This document shows, piece after piece, positions 17,315-27,669 of a DNA stretch of 64,000 nt. This DNA is from Pseudomonas bijieensis (GTDB taxonomy: Bacteria > Pseudomonadota > Gammaproteobacteria > Pseudomonadales > Pseudomonadaceae). Location: assembly GCF_013347965.1 (NCBI RefSeq), contig NZ_CP048810.1:1178001-1242000 (forward strand), in the 5' to 3' direction. Position 1 is the stretch's first letter, and every line of letters starts with the position of its first letter. The notes below the pieces were generated by a model that ran no database searches, was not told the origin of the DNA, and saw nothing but the letters and a program-made list of their open reading frames with translations. The translations under genes and the position numbers were made by a program.

Positions 17315-17756
17315 TCAGCCCTCCTTGTTTGGCGGCCAGCCATTGGTATTGATTTTCGAGCTCCACTTGAGGAACTCGGCGATGTCGTCGACCTCCTGCT
17401 CGCTCAGGTTGAACTGCGGCATGGCCCGACGACCCGGAACGTTCAGCGGCTGCATTTTCATCCAGGCCTGCAGGAACGGCTTGAAGGCTTCCTCGCCACC
17501 GCGCCGGTTGACCACGTTGCCCAGCTCCGGCGCAAAGTACGCGCCTTCGCCCAGCAGGGTATGGCAGCCGATGCAGTTGTTGCGCTCCCAGACGCCCTTG
17601 CCGCGTATCACCGATTCGCTCAATTGCGCCTGGTTGCTGCGTTCGGGAAAGGTCTGTTCCGTGTGGTAGGTCAGGGCCAGGAATATCAGGAAGAAGAACA
17701 CGCTTCCCCCCGAAGTAAATATTCCTGGCCATGCCTTTGGTGAAGGTATCTGACAT
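17315..17756 (-). pseudogene. norC: Nitric oxide reductase subunit C (cytochrome c), frame broken by one extra base
   Basis: Read in two frames it gives the complete NorC: start MSDTFTKGMARNIYFGG, then a membrane anchor VFFFLIFLALTYHTEQT, a CIGCH heme c site in NNCIGCHTLLGEGAYF, and the family end KWSSKINTNGWPPNKEG. The run of six C at 17706-17711 (plus strand) needs five to keep the frame; the span is 442 bases, one more than a multiple of three. Everything else is intact, so a sequencing or assembly error is more likely than a dead gene. NorC passes electrons to NorB. A perfect Dnr/FNR box lies 58 bases upstream. Confidence 0.93.
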
Positions 17757-17813
17757 GGTCACTTCCTCATTGCTTGGCGTGTTCATTCTAGGAAGCGCGG
17801 GGTCAGAAACCGC

Positions 17814-17827
17814 TTGATGGCGATCAA
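17814..17827. promoter_or_regulatory. Dnr/FNR box upstream of norCBD (perfect match)
   Basis: TTGAT-GGCG-ATCAA matches both half-sites exactly. It ends 58 bases from the norC start, a normal distance for an activator site at about -41.5. Confidence 0.88.
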
Positions 17828-17885
17828 GAATCTCCGATGGTTTTGGTGGGTTGTTCCAACACCGCCCGAAAGGCAGGTGAGCTGT

Positions 17886-18017
17886 TGTGGCGAGGGAGCT
17901 TGCTCCCGCTGGGTTGCGAAGCGACCCTAAAACCTGCTGACGGGGTGTGCCAGATGGATTGAGTTGTTGCTGTTGGGGCTGCTTCGCAGCCCAGCGGGAG
18001 CAAGCTCCCTCGCCACA
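17886..18017. repeat. REP doublet, GTGGCGAGG family
   Basis: Arms tgtggcgagggagcttgctc and its complement, in the 278-base space between norC and norF; the norC Dnr box lies just outside it. Confidence 0.85.
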
Positions 18018-18034
18018 GGGGATTGCATCGGGAA

Positions 18035-18281
18035 TCAGAGCGTGAATGAGATTGCAATCGCAAGCACCACCGCCCAGCTCAACACCAACCGCCGCCACAA
18101 CCGCGGCGCATGGCGCAGCTCCATGAAGCCGTCGGCGATCAACCAGGCCTTGGTCACCGCGACCGCCAGGATGGCGATGGACACCAGCCCGCTAGCCGCG
18201 ACCTGCCCCAGGGCGACGGTACCGGTGCTCAGCACCGCCAGCGCCATCCAGCAGGCAATCAAGACAGGGGGAAGCGGACAT
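18035..18281 (-). pseudogene. norF: NorF-like small membrane protein, frame broken by one extra base
   Basis: ATG 18281 has GGAGG five bases upstream and starts MSASP; after five codons the frame must shift to read LIACWMALAVLSTGTVALG, then VTKAWLIADGFMELRHAPRL. The G run at 18267-18271 has five bases where four keep the frame, and the span is 247 bases. The product would be about 81 residues with two to three membrane helices, like the COX4/CtaG-type NorF (NirP) proteins next to norE. It is probably intact in the organism. Its role in NO reductase activity is accessory and poorly defined. Confidence 0.75.
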
Positions 18282-18293
18282 GAGCACCTCCGC

Positions 18294-18878
18294 TCAATCA
18301 AGGATGTAGACAACCGGGAACAGCAGCACCCAGACCAGATCGACCATGTGCCAATACAGCACGCCGGACTCCAACCCGCTATGTTCCTGCGCACCGTAGC
18401 GCCGACGTCGGCAACCTTCGGCCAGCCAGGCGAGAATCACCATGCCCAGCAGCACATGAAGGAAATGAAACCCGGTAAGGATCCAGTACAAGGTGAAGAA
18501 CGTGTTGTGCTCCATCCCCAGGCCGTTCGCCAGCAGATGGGCGTACTCAGCGAGCTTGATCCCCACATAGCCGCAGGCGAGCAACAACGCCACACACAAC
18601 AACAACGCACCTCGACGCGGCCGGGCCTGCCTGACCTGCTCCTGGGCCAGGGCGGCGAACAGGCCGGCGGTCAGCAGGCTGAGGGTCATCGCCAGGCCCG
18701 TGGAGCGGTCCAGCAACTGCCGGCCTTCGCTGAAGACCTGCGGATACAACGCCTGGGCGACGGTGAACGCCAGGATCAACAGCGCGAACACCGACAGCTC
18801 GGCGAGGATGAAAAACCACATCGCCAGGTCCCCGGGCAAGCGCCGGGGCAAGGCGATGGTTTCAGCCGAAGTGGACAT
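18294..18878 (-). CDS. norE: NorE/NirO, cytochrome c oxidase subunit III-like protein
   Basis: About 194 residues with five membrane helices of the heme-copper oxidase subunit III family (GDLAMWFFILAELSVFALLI; NTFFTLYWILTGFHFLHVLLG; GVLYWHMVDLVWVLLFPVVY). ATG 18878 (MSTSAETIALPRR) overlaps the end of nirQ by 17 bases; an in-frame ATG at 18887 is the alternative. The nirQ-norE-norF order is as in P. aeruginosa and P. stutzeri. It supports full NO reductase activity but is not part of the purified enzyme. Confidence 0.9.
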   Translation of the reverse strand: MSTSAETIALPRRLPGDLAMWFFILAELSVFALLILAFTVAQALYPQVFSEGRQLLDRSTGLAMTLSLLTAGLFAALAQEQVRQARPRRGALLLCVALLLACGYVGIKLAEYAHLLANGLGMEHNTFFTLYWILTGFHFLHVLLGMVILAWLAEGCRRRRYGAQEHSGLESGVLYWHMVDLVWVLLFPVVYILD

Positions 18879-19665
18879 CGACCACATCCATCAACGCGGC
18901 AACGGTCTGCGGGTCGTCGCTCAATGGCTCGGCCAGGCAGGCCAGGCAGGCTTGGCGCGGGTCCATGCCGGAGCCGATCATGCGCGCGGCGAAGATCAGC
19001 AGGCGCGTCGAGGCGACTTCCTCCAGGTCATGCTGGTCGAGCCGACGCAGCGCCTGTCCCAGGCGCACCACCTGGGCCGCCAAGGCCATGTCCACGTTCG
19101 CCTCACGGGCGACGATGCGCTCTTCATCGGCCACCGCCGGATAACCAAAACGCATCGCCACGAAGCGCTGGCGAGTGCTTGGCTTCATGCCTTTGAGCAG
19201 GTTCTGGTAACCCGGGTTATAGGACACCACCAGCATGAAGGACGGCGGTGCCTGCAGTACTTCGCCCGTGCGCTCCAGGTACAACTGCCGACGATCATCG
19301 GCCAGCGGATGCAACACCACGGCCGTGTCCTGGCGCGCTTCGACCACCTCATCCAGATAACAGATGCCGCCCTCGCGCACCGCCCGGGTCAAGGGACCGT
19401 CCTGCCACCAAGTGCCCTGGGCGCCGATCAAGTGACGGCCCACCAGGTCGGCCGCGCTCAAGTCATCGTGGCAGGCCACGGTGTACAGCGGCAGTTTCAG
19501 GCGGTGGGCCATGTGCTGGACGAAACGGGTCTTGCCGCAGCCGGTAGGGCCCTTGATCAGCACCGGCATGCCGTGATGCCAGGCCTGCTCGAACATCGCC
19601 TGCTCGTTGTCCTGGGGTTGATAAAAGGGTTCGTCGGGGTGCTGCAAAGTGTGGATAGCGTTCAT
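18862..19665 (-). CDS. nirQ: MoxR-type AAA+ ATPase NirQ/NorQ
   Basis: 267 residues with Walker A GPTGCGKTRF, Walker B ICYLDEVVEA and a sensor-1 motif in LVVSYNPGYQ, the CbbQ/NirQ/NorQ pattern. It acts with NorD in activating NO reductase. It is divergent from nirS; a Dnr/FNR box at 19748-19761 lies between them and can serve both. Confidence 0.94.
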   Translation of the reverse strand: MNAIHTLQHPDEPFYQPQDNEQAMFEQAWHHGMPVLIKGPTGCGKTRFVQHMAHRLKLPLYTVACHDDLSAADLVGRHLIGAQGTWWQDGPLTRAVREGGICYLDEVVEARQDTAVVLHPLADDRRQLYLERTGEVLQAPPSFMLVVSYNPGYQNLLKGMKPSTRQRFVAMRFGYPAVADEERIVAREANVDMALAAQVVRLGQALRRLDQHDLEEVASTRLLIFAARMIGSGMDPRQACLACLAEPLSDDPQTVAALMDVVDVHFG

Positions 19666-19677
19666 GGCAAGGCCTGA

Positions 19678-21543
<1,866 letters not shown>

Positions 21544-21567
21544 GCCCCATCAATAAGAGGAAAAACC

Positions 21568-21877
21568 ATGAAGCCTATTCTGATTGCCTTGGCCCTGACT
21601 GCCGCCTACAGCCTGCCGGTGCTGGCACAAGACGGCCCGACGCTGTTCAAGAGCAAGCCCTGTGCAGCCTGCCATTCCATCGACACCAAGGTGGTGGGCC
21701 CGGCGCTCAAGGAGGTCGCGGCAAAAAAACGCCAGTGTCCCGGGGGCGCAAGACGTGCTCGCCAAACACATCAAGGAGGGTACGCAAGGCAACTGGGGAC
21801 CGATGCCGATGCCGGCCAACCCCGTGACGGAAGAAGAAGCCAAGATCCTCGCTGCGTGGGTCTTGACCCTTAAATAA
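21568..21877 (+). pseudogene. nirM: Cytochrome c551 NirM, frame broken by one extra base
   Basis: Signal peptide ([20 protein letters not shown]) and the heme site [23 protein letters not shown] are in the first frame; the rest of the cytochrome, [20 protein letters not shown] with the Met ligand region [15 protein letters not shown], is in the next. The A run at 21723-21729 has seven bases where six keep the frame; the span is 310 bases. NirM carries electrons to NirS. Because both halves are well conserved, a homopolymer error is the likely cause. Confidence 0.93.
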
Positions 21878-21925
21878 CACAGGCAGAAAAGGCCTTGTAG
21901 GCAGGACCTGCCTGACACAAAACCC

Positions 21926-22048
21926 GTGGCGAGGGAGCTTGCTCCCGCTGGGCTGCGCAGCAGCCCCAATAGCAACCTGGCGACTCAGTGTGTCAGGTAA
22001 ACCCAAGGGGCTGCTGCGCAGCCAGCGGGAGCAAGCTCCCTCGCCACA
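21926..22048. repeat. REP doublet inside the nir operon
   Basis: Arms gtggcgagggagcttgctcc and its complement between nirM and nirC. It may separate the abundant nirSM message from the biosynthetic genes. Confidence 0.85.
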
Positions 22049-22079
22049 AAAGCGATGCAACTCAATCTCGGAGGACGTC

Positions 22080-22410
22080 ATGGAACGACACCGCTTTACC
22101 ACCTCGATGACCACCCTCCTCTTTATTTTTTTCCTCCTGCGTGCTGGCCGCTCCCGACAGCCAGCGCCAGGCCCAACTGCAACACCTGCTGGACCAGGAT
22201 TGTGGCGCCTGCCACGGCCTGTACATGACCGGCGGCCTCGGCCCACCCCTGACCCTCGAAGCCCTGGCCGGAAAATCCCGCGACAGCCTCATCGCCACCG
22301 TCACCCTCGGACGGCCCGGCAGCGCCATGCCCGGTTGGGCACCGCTGCTTGCGCCCGACGACATTCGCTGGCTGGTGGACCGGCTCCTTCAAGGAAAACC
22401 CGCCTCATGA
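22080..22410 (+). pseudogene. nirC: Cytochrome c55X NirC, frame broken by one extra base
   Basis: ATG 22080 follows GGAGGACGTC. The signal peptide runs MERHRFTTSMTTLLFIF and, if one T of the T7 run at 22126-22132 is removed, continues SSCVLAAPDSQRQAQLQHLL into a small cytochrome c with DCGACHGLYMTGGLGPPLT and a Met-containing PGSAMPGWAP. The span is 331 bases, one over. NirC is a periplasmic c-type cytochrome linked to heme d1 maturation. The end overlaps nirF as ATGA. Confidence 0.9.
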
Positions 22411-23585
22411 TCCGTTCTTTCCTGTCCTTCACGGCCATCGCCCTGCTGCTCTGCGGTTGCACCCAGACACCGCTGCGCGGCACCGGCGATCTGGGCGTAG
22501 TGGTGGAGCGTGCCAACGGCAGCCTGCAAATCATCGAAAGCGATACCCGCACCGCCCTCGCCCGCGTTGAAGGCCTGGGCGACCTCTCCCACGCCTCGGT
22601 GGTGTTCTCCCGCGACCAGCGCTACGCCTATGTGTTCGGCCGCGATGGTGGCCTGAGCAAAGTCGACCTGCTGAGCGCGCGCATCGACCGCCGGATCATC
22701 CAGGGCGGCAACAGCATCGGCGGCGCGATCAGCCAGGACGGCAAGCTGATCGCCGTCTCCAACTACGAACCCGGCGGGGTCAAGGTGTTCGATGCCCAGA
22801 CCCTGGAACAGGTCGCCGACATTCCGGCCACACCCTTGCCTGACGGCAAGAAACGTTCGCGAGTGGTGGGTCTGGTGGACGCCCCGGGACAACGCTTCGT
22901 GTTCAGCCTGTTCGACACCGGCGAGATCTGGACCGCCGACTTCAGCCAGGGTCTCACCCCGAGCATCGAGCGTTTCACCGCCATCGGCCAACAACCCTAC
23001 GACGCACTGATCACCCCGGATGGGCGTTACTACATGGCCGGGCTGTTCGGTGAAGACGGCATGGCCCAACTCGACCTGTGGCATCCGGAACACGGCGTAA
23101 AACGGGTGCTGGGGCATTACGGGCGCGGCCAGGATCGGCTCCCGGTGTACAAGATGCCGCATCTGGAAGGCTGGGCCCTGGCCGACCAGCAAGCCTTCGT
23201 GCCTGCCGTCGGGCATCACCAGGTACTGGTGATGAATGCCCGGGACTGGCAGCAGACCGACGCCATCGCCGTGGCCGGCCAACCGGTGTTCGTCACCGCG
23301 CGACCGGACGGCCGGCAACTGTGGGTCAACTTCGCCTACCCGGACAACGACCGCGTCCAGGTCATCGACACCCAGACTCACGCCGTCGTCGCAGACCTGC
23401 GACCGGGACCGGCCGTGTTGCACATGGAGTTCACCGCACGAGGTGACCAGCTGTGGCTGTCCGCCCGGGACGGTGGCGAGGTACAGGTCTGGAACCCGTA
23501 TCGGCTCGAACGCCTGGGCAGCCTGCCGGCCCTGAGCCCCAGCGGTATTTTCTTCAGCAGCCGCGCGCACAAGCCGGGGTATTGA
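22407..23585 (+). CDS. nirF: Heme d1 biosynthesis protein NirF
   Basis: 392 residues of the cd1 propeller fold without the cytochrome c domain ([56 protein letters not shown]). An N-terminal signal with LLLCGC at residues 13-18 could be a lipobox. NirF acts in the periplasm in a late heme d1 step (conversion to dihydro-heme d1). ATG 22407 overlaps the nirC stop. Confidence 0.93.
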   Translation: MIRSFLSFTAIALLLCGCTQTPLRGTGDLGVVVERANGSLQIIESDTRTALARVEGLGDLSHASVVFSRDQRYAYVFGRDGGLSKVDLLSARIDRRIIQGGNSIGGAISQDGKLIAVSNYEPGGVKVFDAQTLEQVADIPATPLPDGKKRSRVVGLVDAPGQRFVFSLFDTGEIWTADFSQGLTPSIERFTAIGQQPYDALITPDGRYYMAGLFGEDGMAQLDLWHPEHGVKRVLGHYGRGQDRLPVYKMPHLEGWALADQQAFVPAVGHHQVLVMNARDWQQTDAIAVAGQPVFVTARPDGRQLWVNFAYPDNDRVQVIDTQTHAVVADLRPGPAVLHMEFTARGDQLWLSARDGGEVQVWNPYRLERLGSLPALSPSGIFFSSRAHKPGY

Positions 23586-23587
23586 CC

Positions 23588-24046
23588 ATGACATCCAGCT
23601 CACTGGCCCGGCGCCTGATCGATCAATTCCAGCATGGCCTGCCGTTGTGCGCCGAGCCCTATCGAGCCATGGCCGAGACCTTGAGCTGCAGCGAAGCCCA
23701 GGTCATCGACTGCCTGCAACACCTGCAAGTGGCCGGGACCTTGTCGCGGGTCGGCCCGGTGTTCGAACACACCCGGGCCGGCGCCAGCACCCTGGCCGCC
23801 CTGGCTGTGCCCGAAGACCGCTTGCACCAGGTGGCGGCACGCATCAGCCAATACCCGGAAGTCAATCACAACTATGCCCGGGAACATCGCTACAACCTGT
23901 GGTTCGTACTGACCGGCCCCACCCGTGCCCACCTGGAAAACATCCTCCAGGAACTGGAACACGACACTGGTCTCACCCCGCTGGACCTGCCCATGCTGAC
24001 CGCCTATCGCATCGACCTGGGCTTTGCCCTGGAGGCCACCCCATGA
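23588..24046 (+). CDS. nirD: Siroheme decarboxylase subunit NirD (AsnC/Lrp fold)
   Basis: 152 residues with an N-terminal AsnC-like winged helix and a C-terminal RAM-like domain containing [21 protein letters not shown]. With NirL, G and H it decarboxylates siroheme to didecarboxysiroheme. It starts two bases after nirF and its stop overlaps nirL as ATGA. The four proteins are homologous; this one is NirD by order. Confidence 0.92.
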   Translation: MTSSSLARRLIDQFQHGLPLCAEPYRAMAETLSCSEAQVIDCLQHLQVAGTLSRVGPVFEHTRAGASTLAALAVPEDRLHQVAARISQYPEVNHNYAREHRYNLWFVLTGPTRAHLENILQELEHDTGLTPLDLPMLTAYRIDLGFALEATP

Positions 24047-24555
24047 AAAACGCCCTGAGTGAGCAACAGTCACTGGAACTGCGCCGTCTGCTGGAGACCG
24101 GCCTGCCCCTGACATCGCGGCCCTTCCAGGCCCTGGCCGAGCAGATCGAGGCCAGCGAGCAACAAGTGCTCGAGCAGATGCAGCGCTGGCATGGACAGGG
24201 TCTGTTCCGGCGCGTAGGCCTGGTGGTCAACCATCGCGCCTTGGGATTTGCCGCCAACGCCATGCTGGTGCTGGACGTGCCCGACGCCTTGGTCGATGAA
24301 GTCGGCCGTCGCCTCGGCCAGGCGCCGGGCATCAGCCTTTGCTACCAACGCCCCCGGCGTCTGCCCCAGTGGCAATACAACCTGTTCTGCATGATCCACG
24401 GTCGCCAGCGTGACCGTGTCGAAGCCCAGGTCCAGGCGCTGCTGGAAGAGCATCTGCTGGACGACCTGCCCCACCAGTTGCTGTTCAGCACGCACCTGTT
24501 CAAGCAATGCGGCGGACGTTTCGCCGCGCCGGCCGGAGCCCGCTGCGATGGATGA
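24043..24555 (+). CDS. nirL: Siroheme decarboxylase subunit NirL
   Basis: 170 residues, AsnC/Lrp-like. It has the variant core [26 protein letters not shown], the second NirDLGH subfamily pattern, also seen in NirH. ATG 24043 overlaps the nirD stop and the gene overlaps nirG by eight bases. Confidence 0.92.
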   Translation: MKNALSEQQSLELRRLLETGLPLTSRPFQALAEQIEASEQQVLEQMQRWHGQGLFRRVGLVVNHRALGFAANAMLVLDVPDALVDEVGRRLGQAPGISLCYQRPRRLPQWQYNLFCMIHGRQRDRVEAQVQALLEEHLLDDLPHQLLFSTHLFKQCGGRFAAPAGARCDG

Positions 24556-24991
24556 CCTGGACCGCCGCCTGATCAATCGCCTGCAACTGGGACTGCCGCT
24601 GGTCCGTCATCCTTGGCAGGCCCTGGCCCATGAACTGGACAGCAGCGCTAGCGAATTGCTCGACCGCCTGCATGAGCTGCTCAACGACGGCGTGCTCACC
24701 CGCTTCGGCCCGATGTTCGACATCGATCGCCTGGGCGGTGCGTTCACCCTGGCGGCGCTGGCGGTGCCCGAGCCGCGCTTCGAGGCCATCGCCGAGCTGC
24801 TCGCGGACATGCCCGAGGTCGCCCACAACTACCGCCGCGAGCACGCCTGGAACATGTGGTTCGTGCTCGCCTGCCCCAGCGAACAGGCAATCAACGACAC
24901 CCTGCTGCGCATCGAACATCTGACCGGCCTGGTGCCGCTGAACCTGCCCAAAGAGGAGACCTACCATGTCGGCCTGTATTTCCCCGTCTGA
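24548..24991 (+). CDS. nirG: Siroheme decarboxylase subunit NirG
   Basis: 147 residues, AsnC/Lrp-like, with [22 protein letters not shown], the NirD-type core (His and Arg believed to act in siroheme binding or catalysis). It overlaps both neighbours, so translation across nirLGH is tightly coupled. Confidence 0.92.
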   Translation: MDDLDRRLINRLQLGLPLVRHPWQALAHELDSSASELLDRLHELLNDGVLTRFGPMFDIDRLGGAFTLAALAVPEPRFEAIAELLADMPEVAHNYRREHAWNMWFVLACPSEQAINDTLLRIEHLTGLVPLNLPKEETYHVGLYFPV

Positions 24992-25535
24992 GTCTTTGTG
25001 GCAAGTGCCACCACGGCCGGATGAAACGCCCCTGGCCCTGCGGCTGGTGGAACTGACCCAGGCCGGCCTGCCCTTGCTCGAAGACCCCTGGGCCTGGCTG
25101 GCCGAGCAACTGGGCCTGAGTGTGGAATCCACCCTCGACCTGCTCAAGCGCTTGCAGGCCGAAGGCGCGATCCGCCGCATCGCTGCCGTGCCCAATCACT
25201 ATCGCCTGGGCTATCGCCACAACGGCATGACGGTCTGGGACGTGGCCGACACCGACATCTCACGCCTCGGCGCGCTGCTGGGCGCGCAGCCCTTCGTCAG
25301 CCATTGCTACCGGCGCCCGCGCCGGCCCGGCTGGCGCTACAACCTGTTCGCCATGGTCCATGGCCGTAGCCGCGAAGAAATCGACAGCTACCGCGAACAC
25401 CTGCGCTACCTGCTGGGGGACGCCTGTGCCGCCGACGACATGCTGGTGAGCAGCCGCATCCTGAAAAAAACCGGCCTGCGCCTGTCGCCTGTGGGAGCAA
25501 AGCTTGCTCGCGAAACAGGTGCGTCGGTTTTATGA
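24966..25535 (+). CDS. nirH: Siroheme decarboxylase subunit NirH, 3' end running into a REP element
   Basis: 189 residues in this reading. The NirL-type core VSHCYRRPRRPGWRYNLFAMVHGR is intact. ATG 24966 overlaps nirG by 26 bases. The last 17 or so residues (SPVGAKLARETGASVL) are encoded by the left arm of a REP unit at 25490, so this C-terminus is probably not ancestral; the conserved part ends near KKTGLRL. Confidence 0.9.
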   Translation: MSACISPSESLWQVPPRPDETPLALRLVELTQAGLPLLEDPWAWLAEQLGLSVESTLDLLKRLQAEGAIRRIAAVPNHYRLGYRHNGMTVWDVADTDISRLGALLGAQPFVSHCYRRPRRPGWRYNLFAMVHGRSREEIDSYREHLRYLLGDACAADDMLVSSRILKKTGLRLSPVGAKLARETGASVL

Positions 25536-25592
25536 AGGACCGCATCGGCTTCATCGCGGGCAAGCCTTGCTCCCACCAAGCCTTGCTCCCAC
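25490..25592. repeat. REPIN at the nirH-nirJ junction with a 16-bp tandem duplication
   Basis: Left arm tgtgggagcaaagcttgctc, right arm gggcaagccttgctcccac. The last 16 bases, CAAGCCTTGCTCCCAC, occur twice in tandem (25561-25576 and 25577-25592). The left arm encodes the NirH C-terminus. Confidence 0.85.
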
Positions 25593-25608
25593 AATGAAGG
25601 AACGCTTT

Positions 25609-26787
25609 ATGTTGAGGATCAGCCACTACCTGCGAGCCCTGGCCGGGCAATGCCCCCCTCCACGGGTCGCGCCACCGGGCAGCCAGCGCCCGCCGGTGGT
25701 GATCTGGAACCTGCTCAGGCGCTGCAACCTGACCTGCAAACACTGCTATGCGACCTCGGCCGACAGCGTGTTTCGCGATGAACTGGACACCGCGGCGGCG
25801 CTCCAGGTCATCGATGACCTGCATGATGCCGGGGTTCGCGTGCTGATCCTGTCCGGCGGCGAACCCTTGCTGCGCGACGACCTCTTCCAGCTCAGCGCCT
25901 ATGCCCGCGGCAAGGGCCTTTTCCTCGCCCTGTCCACCAACGGCACACTGATCGACGCGAGCAATATCCAGCACATCAGCGAGGCACACTTCGATTACGT
26001 CGGCATCAGCATCGACGGCCTGGAAGCGATCCACGATGAATTCCGCCAGCTCAAGGGCAGTTTCGCCCGCTCCATGGCGGCCATCCGGCTCTGCCGCGAA
26101 CAAGGGATCCGGGTCGGGTTGCGCACCACCCTCACCCAGCAGAACCATGCTCAACTGCCCCGGTTGCTGGACCTGATGAACGAATACGATGTGCAGAAAT
26201 TCTATCTGTCGCATCTGAACTACAGCGGACGCGGCAAGCGCAGTCGCAAGCTCGATGCCCACCAGCAGATGAGCCGCGAGGCCATGACCTTGATCTTCGA
26301 GCGGGCCTGGCACGACATCGAACAGGGCCGCGACAGTGACTTCGTCAGCGGCAACAACGACGCCGATGCGATCCTGTTGCTGCAATGGGTATCCCGCCGA
26401 CTACCGCAACACTACACCGCACTGGAACGGATGCTGCGGGCCTGGGGCGGCAACGCGTCGGGTAGCGGCATCGCCAACATCGACAATACCGGCGAGGTCC
26501 ACCCCGACACGTACTGGTGGCAGCACTCGGTGGGCAATGTCCGCCAGACCCCATTCAAGAGACTCTGGTCAGAGCGCCCCGATGCCCTGCTGCTCAAGCT
26601 GCGCGAACACCCGCGGGCCGTGGGTGGCCGCTGTGGGCAATGCCGCTGGCTGGCGATCTGCAACGGCAATACCCGCACCCGCGCCTGGGCCGACGGCGAC
26701 CTCTGGGGCCAGGACCCCGGCTGCCACCTCAGCGACGAAGAAATCGGCTTGCACGCGATCCCCAGCGTTGCGACGCCCTGCGCCTGA
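25609..26787 (+). CDS. nirJ: Heme d1 biosynthesis radical SAM protein NirJ
   Basis: 392 residues. The radical SAM cluster motif CNLTCKHC is near residue 42; a C-terminal SPASM-like cysteine group (GGRCGQCRWLAICNGN, PGCHLSDEE) would hold a second cluster. It replaces propionate side chains of didecarboxysiroheme by keto groups. ATG 25609 (MLRISHYLRAL) follows AAGGA; an upstream in-frame ATG at 25594 lies within four bases of the REP and is less likely. Confidence 0.94.
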   Translation: MLRISHYLRALAGQCPPPRVAPPGSQRPPVVIWNLLRRCNLTCKHCYATSADSVFRDELDTAAALQVIDDLHDAGVRVLILSGGEPLLRDDLFQLSAYARGKGLFLALSTNGTLIDASNIQHISEAHFDYVGISIDGLEAIHDEFRQLKGSFARSMAAIRLCREQGIRVGLRTTLTQQNHAQLPRLLDLMNEYDVQKFYLSHLNYSGRGKRSRKLDAHQQMSREAMTLIFERAWHDIEQGRDSDFVSGNNDADAILLLQWVSRRLPQHYTALERMLRAWGGNASGSGIANIDNTGEVHPDTYWWQHSVGNVRQTPFKRLWSERPDALLLKLREHPRAVGGRCGQCRWLAICNGNTRTRAWADGDLWGQDPGCHLSDEEIGLHAIPSVATPCA

Positions 26788-26826
26788 TGACCGACGGCGA
26801 ACCTGATATCGAACCAAGGAAGTCCC

Positions 26827-27669
26827 ATGCCTGCCTCCATCGTTTTGCCCGCTGCCCTGCAATCGCCCTTCAGACCGGGTGAAGTCGCCCTGGTCGGCGC
26901 CGGTCCCGGTGACCCGGGCCTGCTGACTCTGCGCGCCTGGAGTCTGTTGATGCAGGCCGACGCGGTGGTCTACGACCGTTTGATCAGCCCGCAATTGCTC
27001 AGCCTGATCCCACTGACCTGCGCCCGGCATTACGTCGGCAAGGCCGCCGGTTGCCACAGCCTGCCCCAACCGCAGATCAACGAACTGCTGGCTGACCTGG
27101 CCGACCAGGGACAACGGGTGGTGCGACTCAAGGGCGGCGATCCGTTCATCTTCGGTCGCGGCGCCGAGGAACTGGAGTATCTGCTGGCCCGGGGTATCGA
27201 TTGCCAAGTCGTGCCGGGCATCACCGCCGCGGCCGGTTGCAGCACTTATGCCGGCATTCCCTTGACCCATCGCGACCTGGTCAATTCCTGCCGGTTCATC
27301 ACCGGCCACCTGCAACGCGAAGGGGATTTGAACCTGCCTTGGCAAAGCCTGGCGGATGACAGCCAGACCCTGGTGTTCTACATGGGCTTGTCGAACCTGG
27401 GCACCATCGCCGCGCGGCTGATCGCGGCAGGTCTGGCGGCCGATACCCCGGCGGCGCTGATCAGCAACGGCACGCGCCCCGACCAGCAGGTCCTGCGCGG
27501 CACCCTCCAGCAATTGCCGGAGATGGCCCTGGCATGCGCCGAAGGCCTGCCGACCTTGACGGTGATCGGCAAGGTGGTCGGTTTGTTCGCCCATCAGCTA
27601 CTGGAGCATCCGGCCCGCCTGCACCCGGCCATACCGCTCCAGCCTGGTATCGCGAGGGTGGCATCATGA
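26827..27669 (+). CDS. nirE: Uroporphyrinogen-III C-methyltransferase NirE
   Basis: 280 residues of the SUMT (CobA/CysG C-terminal) family: VALVGAGPGDPGLLTLRA, DAVVYDRLIS, VRLKGGDPFIFGRGAEE, VVPGITAAAGCSTYAGIPLTHR. It makes precorrin-2, the first committed step to siroheme and heme d1. AAGGAAGTCCC precedes the ATG. It overlaps nirN as ATGA. Confidence 0.95.
   Translation: MPASIVLPAALQSPFRPGEVALVGAGPGDPGLLTLRAWSLLMQADAVVYDRLISPQLLSLIPLTCARHYVGKAAGCHSLPQPQINELLADLADQGQRVVRLKGGDPFIFGRGAEELEYLLARGIDCQVVPGITAAAGCSTYAGIPLTHRDLVNSCRFITGHLQREGDLNLPWQSLADDSQTLVFYMGLSNLGTIAARLIAAGLAADTPAALISNGTRPDQQVLRGTLQQLPEMALACAEGLPTLTVIGKVVGLFAHQLLEHPARLHPAIPLQPGIARVAS

Noticed and set aside
21939..22406. Upstream extension of the nirF frame
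   Set aside because: It runs through a REP element and the nirC gene; the lipoprotein-like signal begins at ATG 22407, which overlaps the nirC stop.
25504..25608. Longer NirJ start inside the REP element
   Set aside because: The 5' part encodes REP sequence only; ATG 25609 has a proper AAGGA and the family N-terminus.
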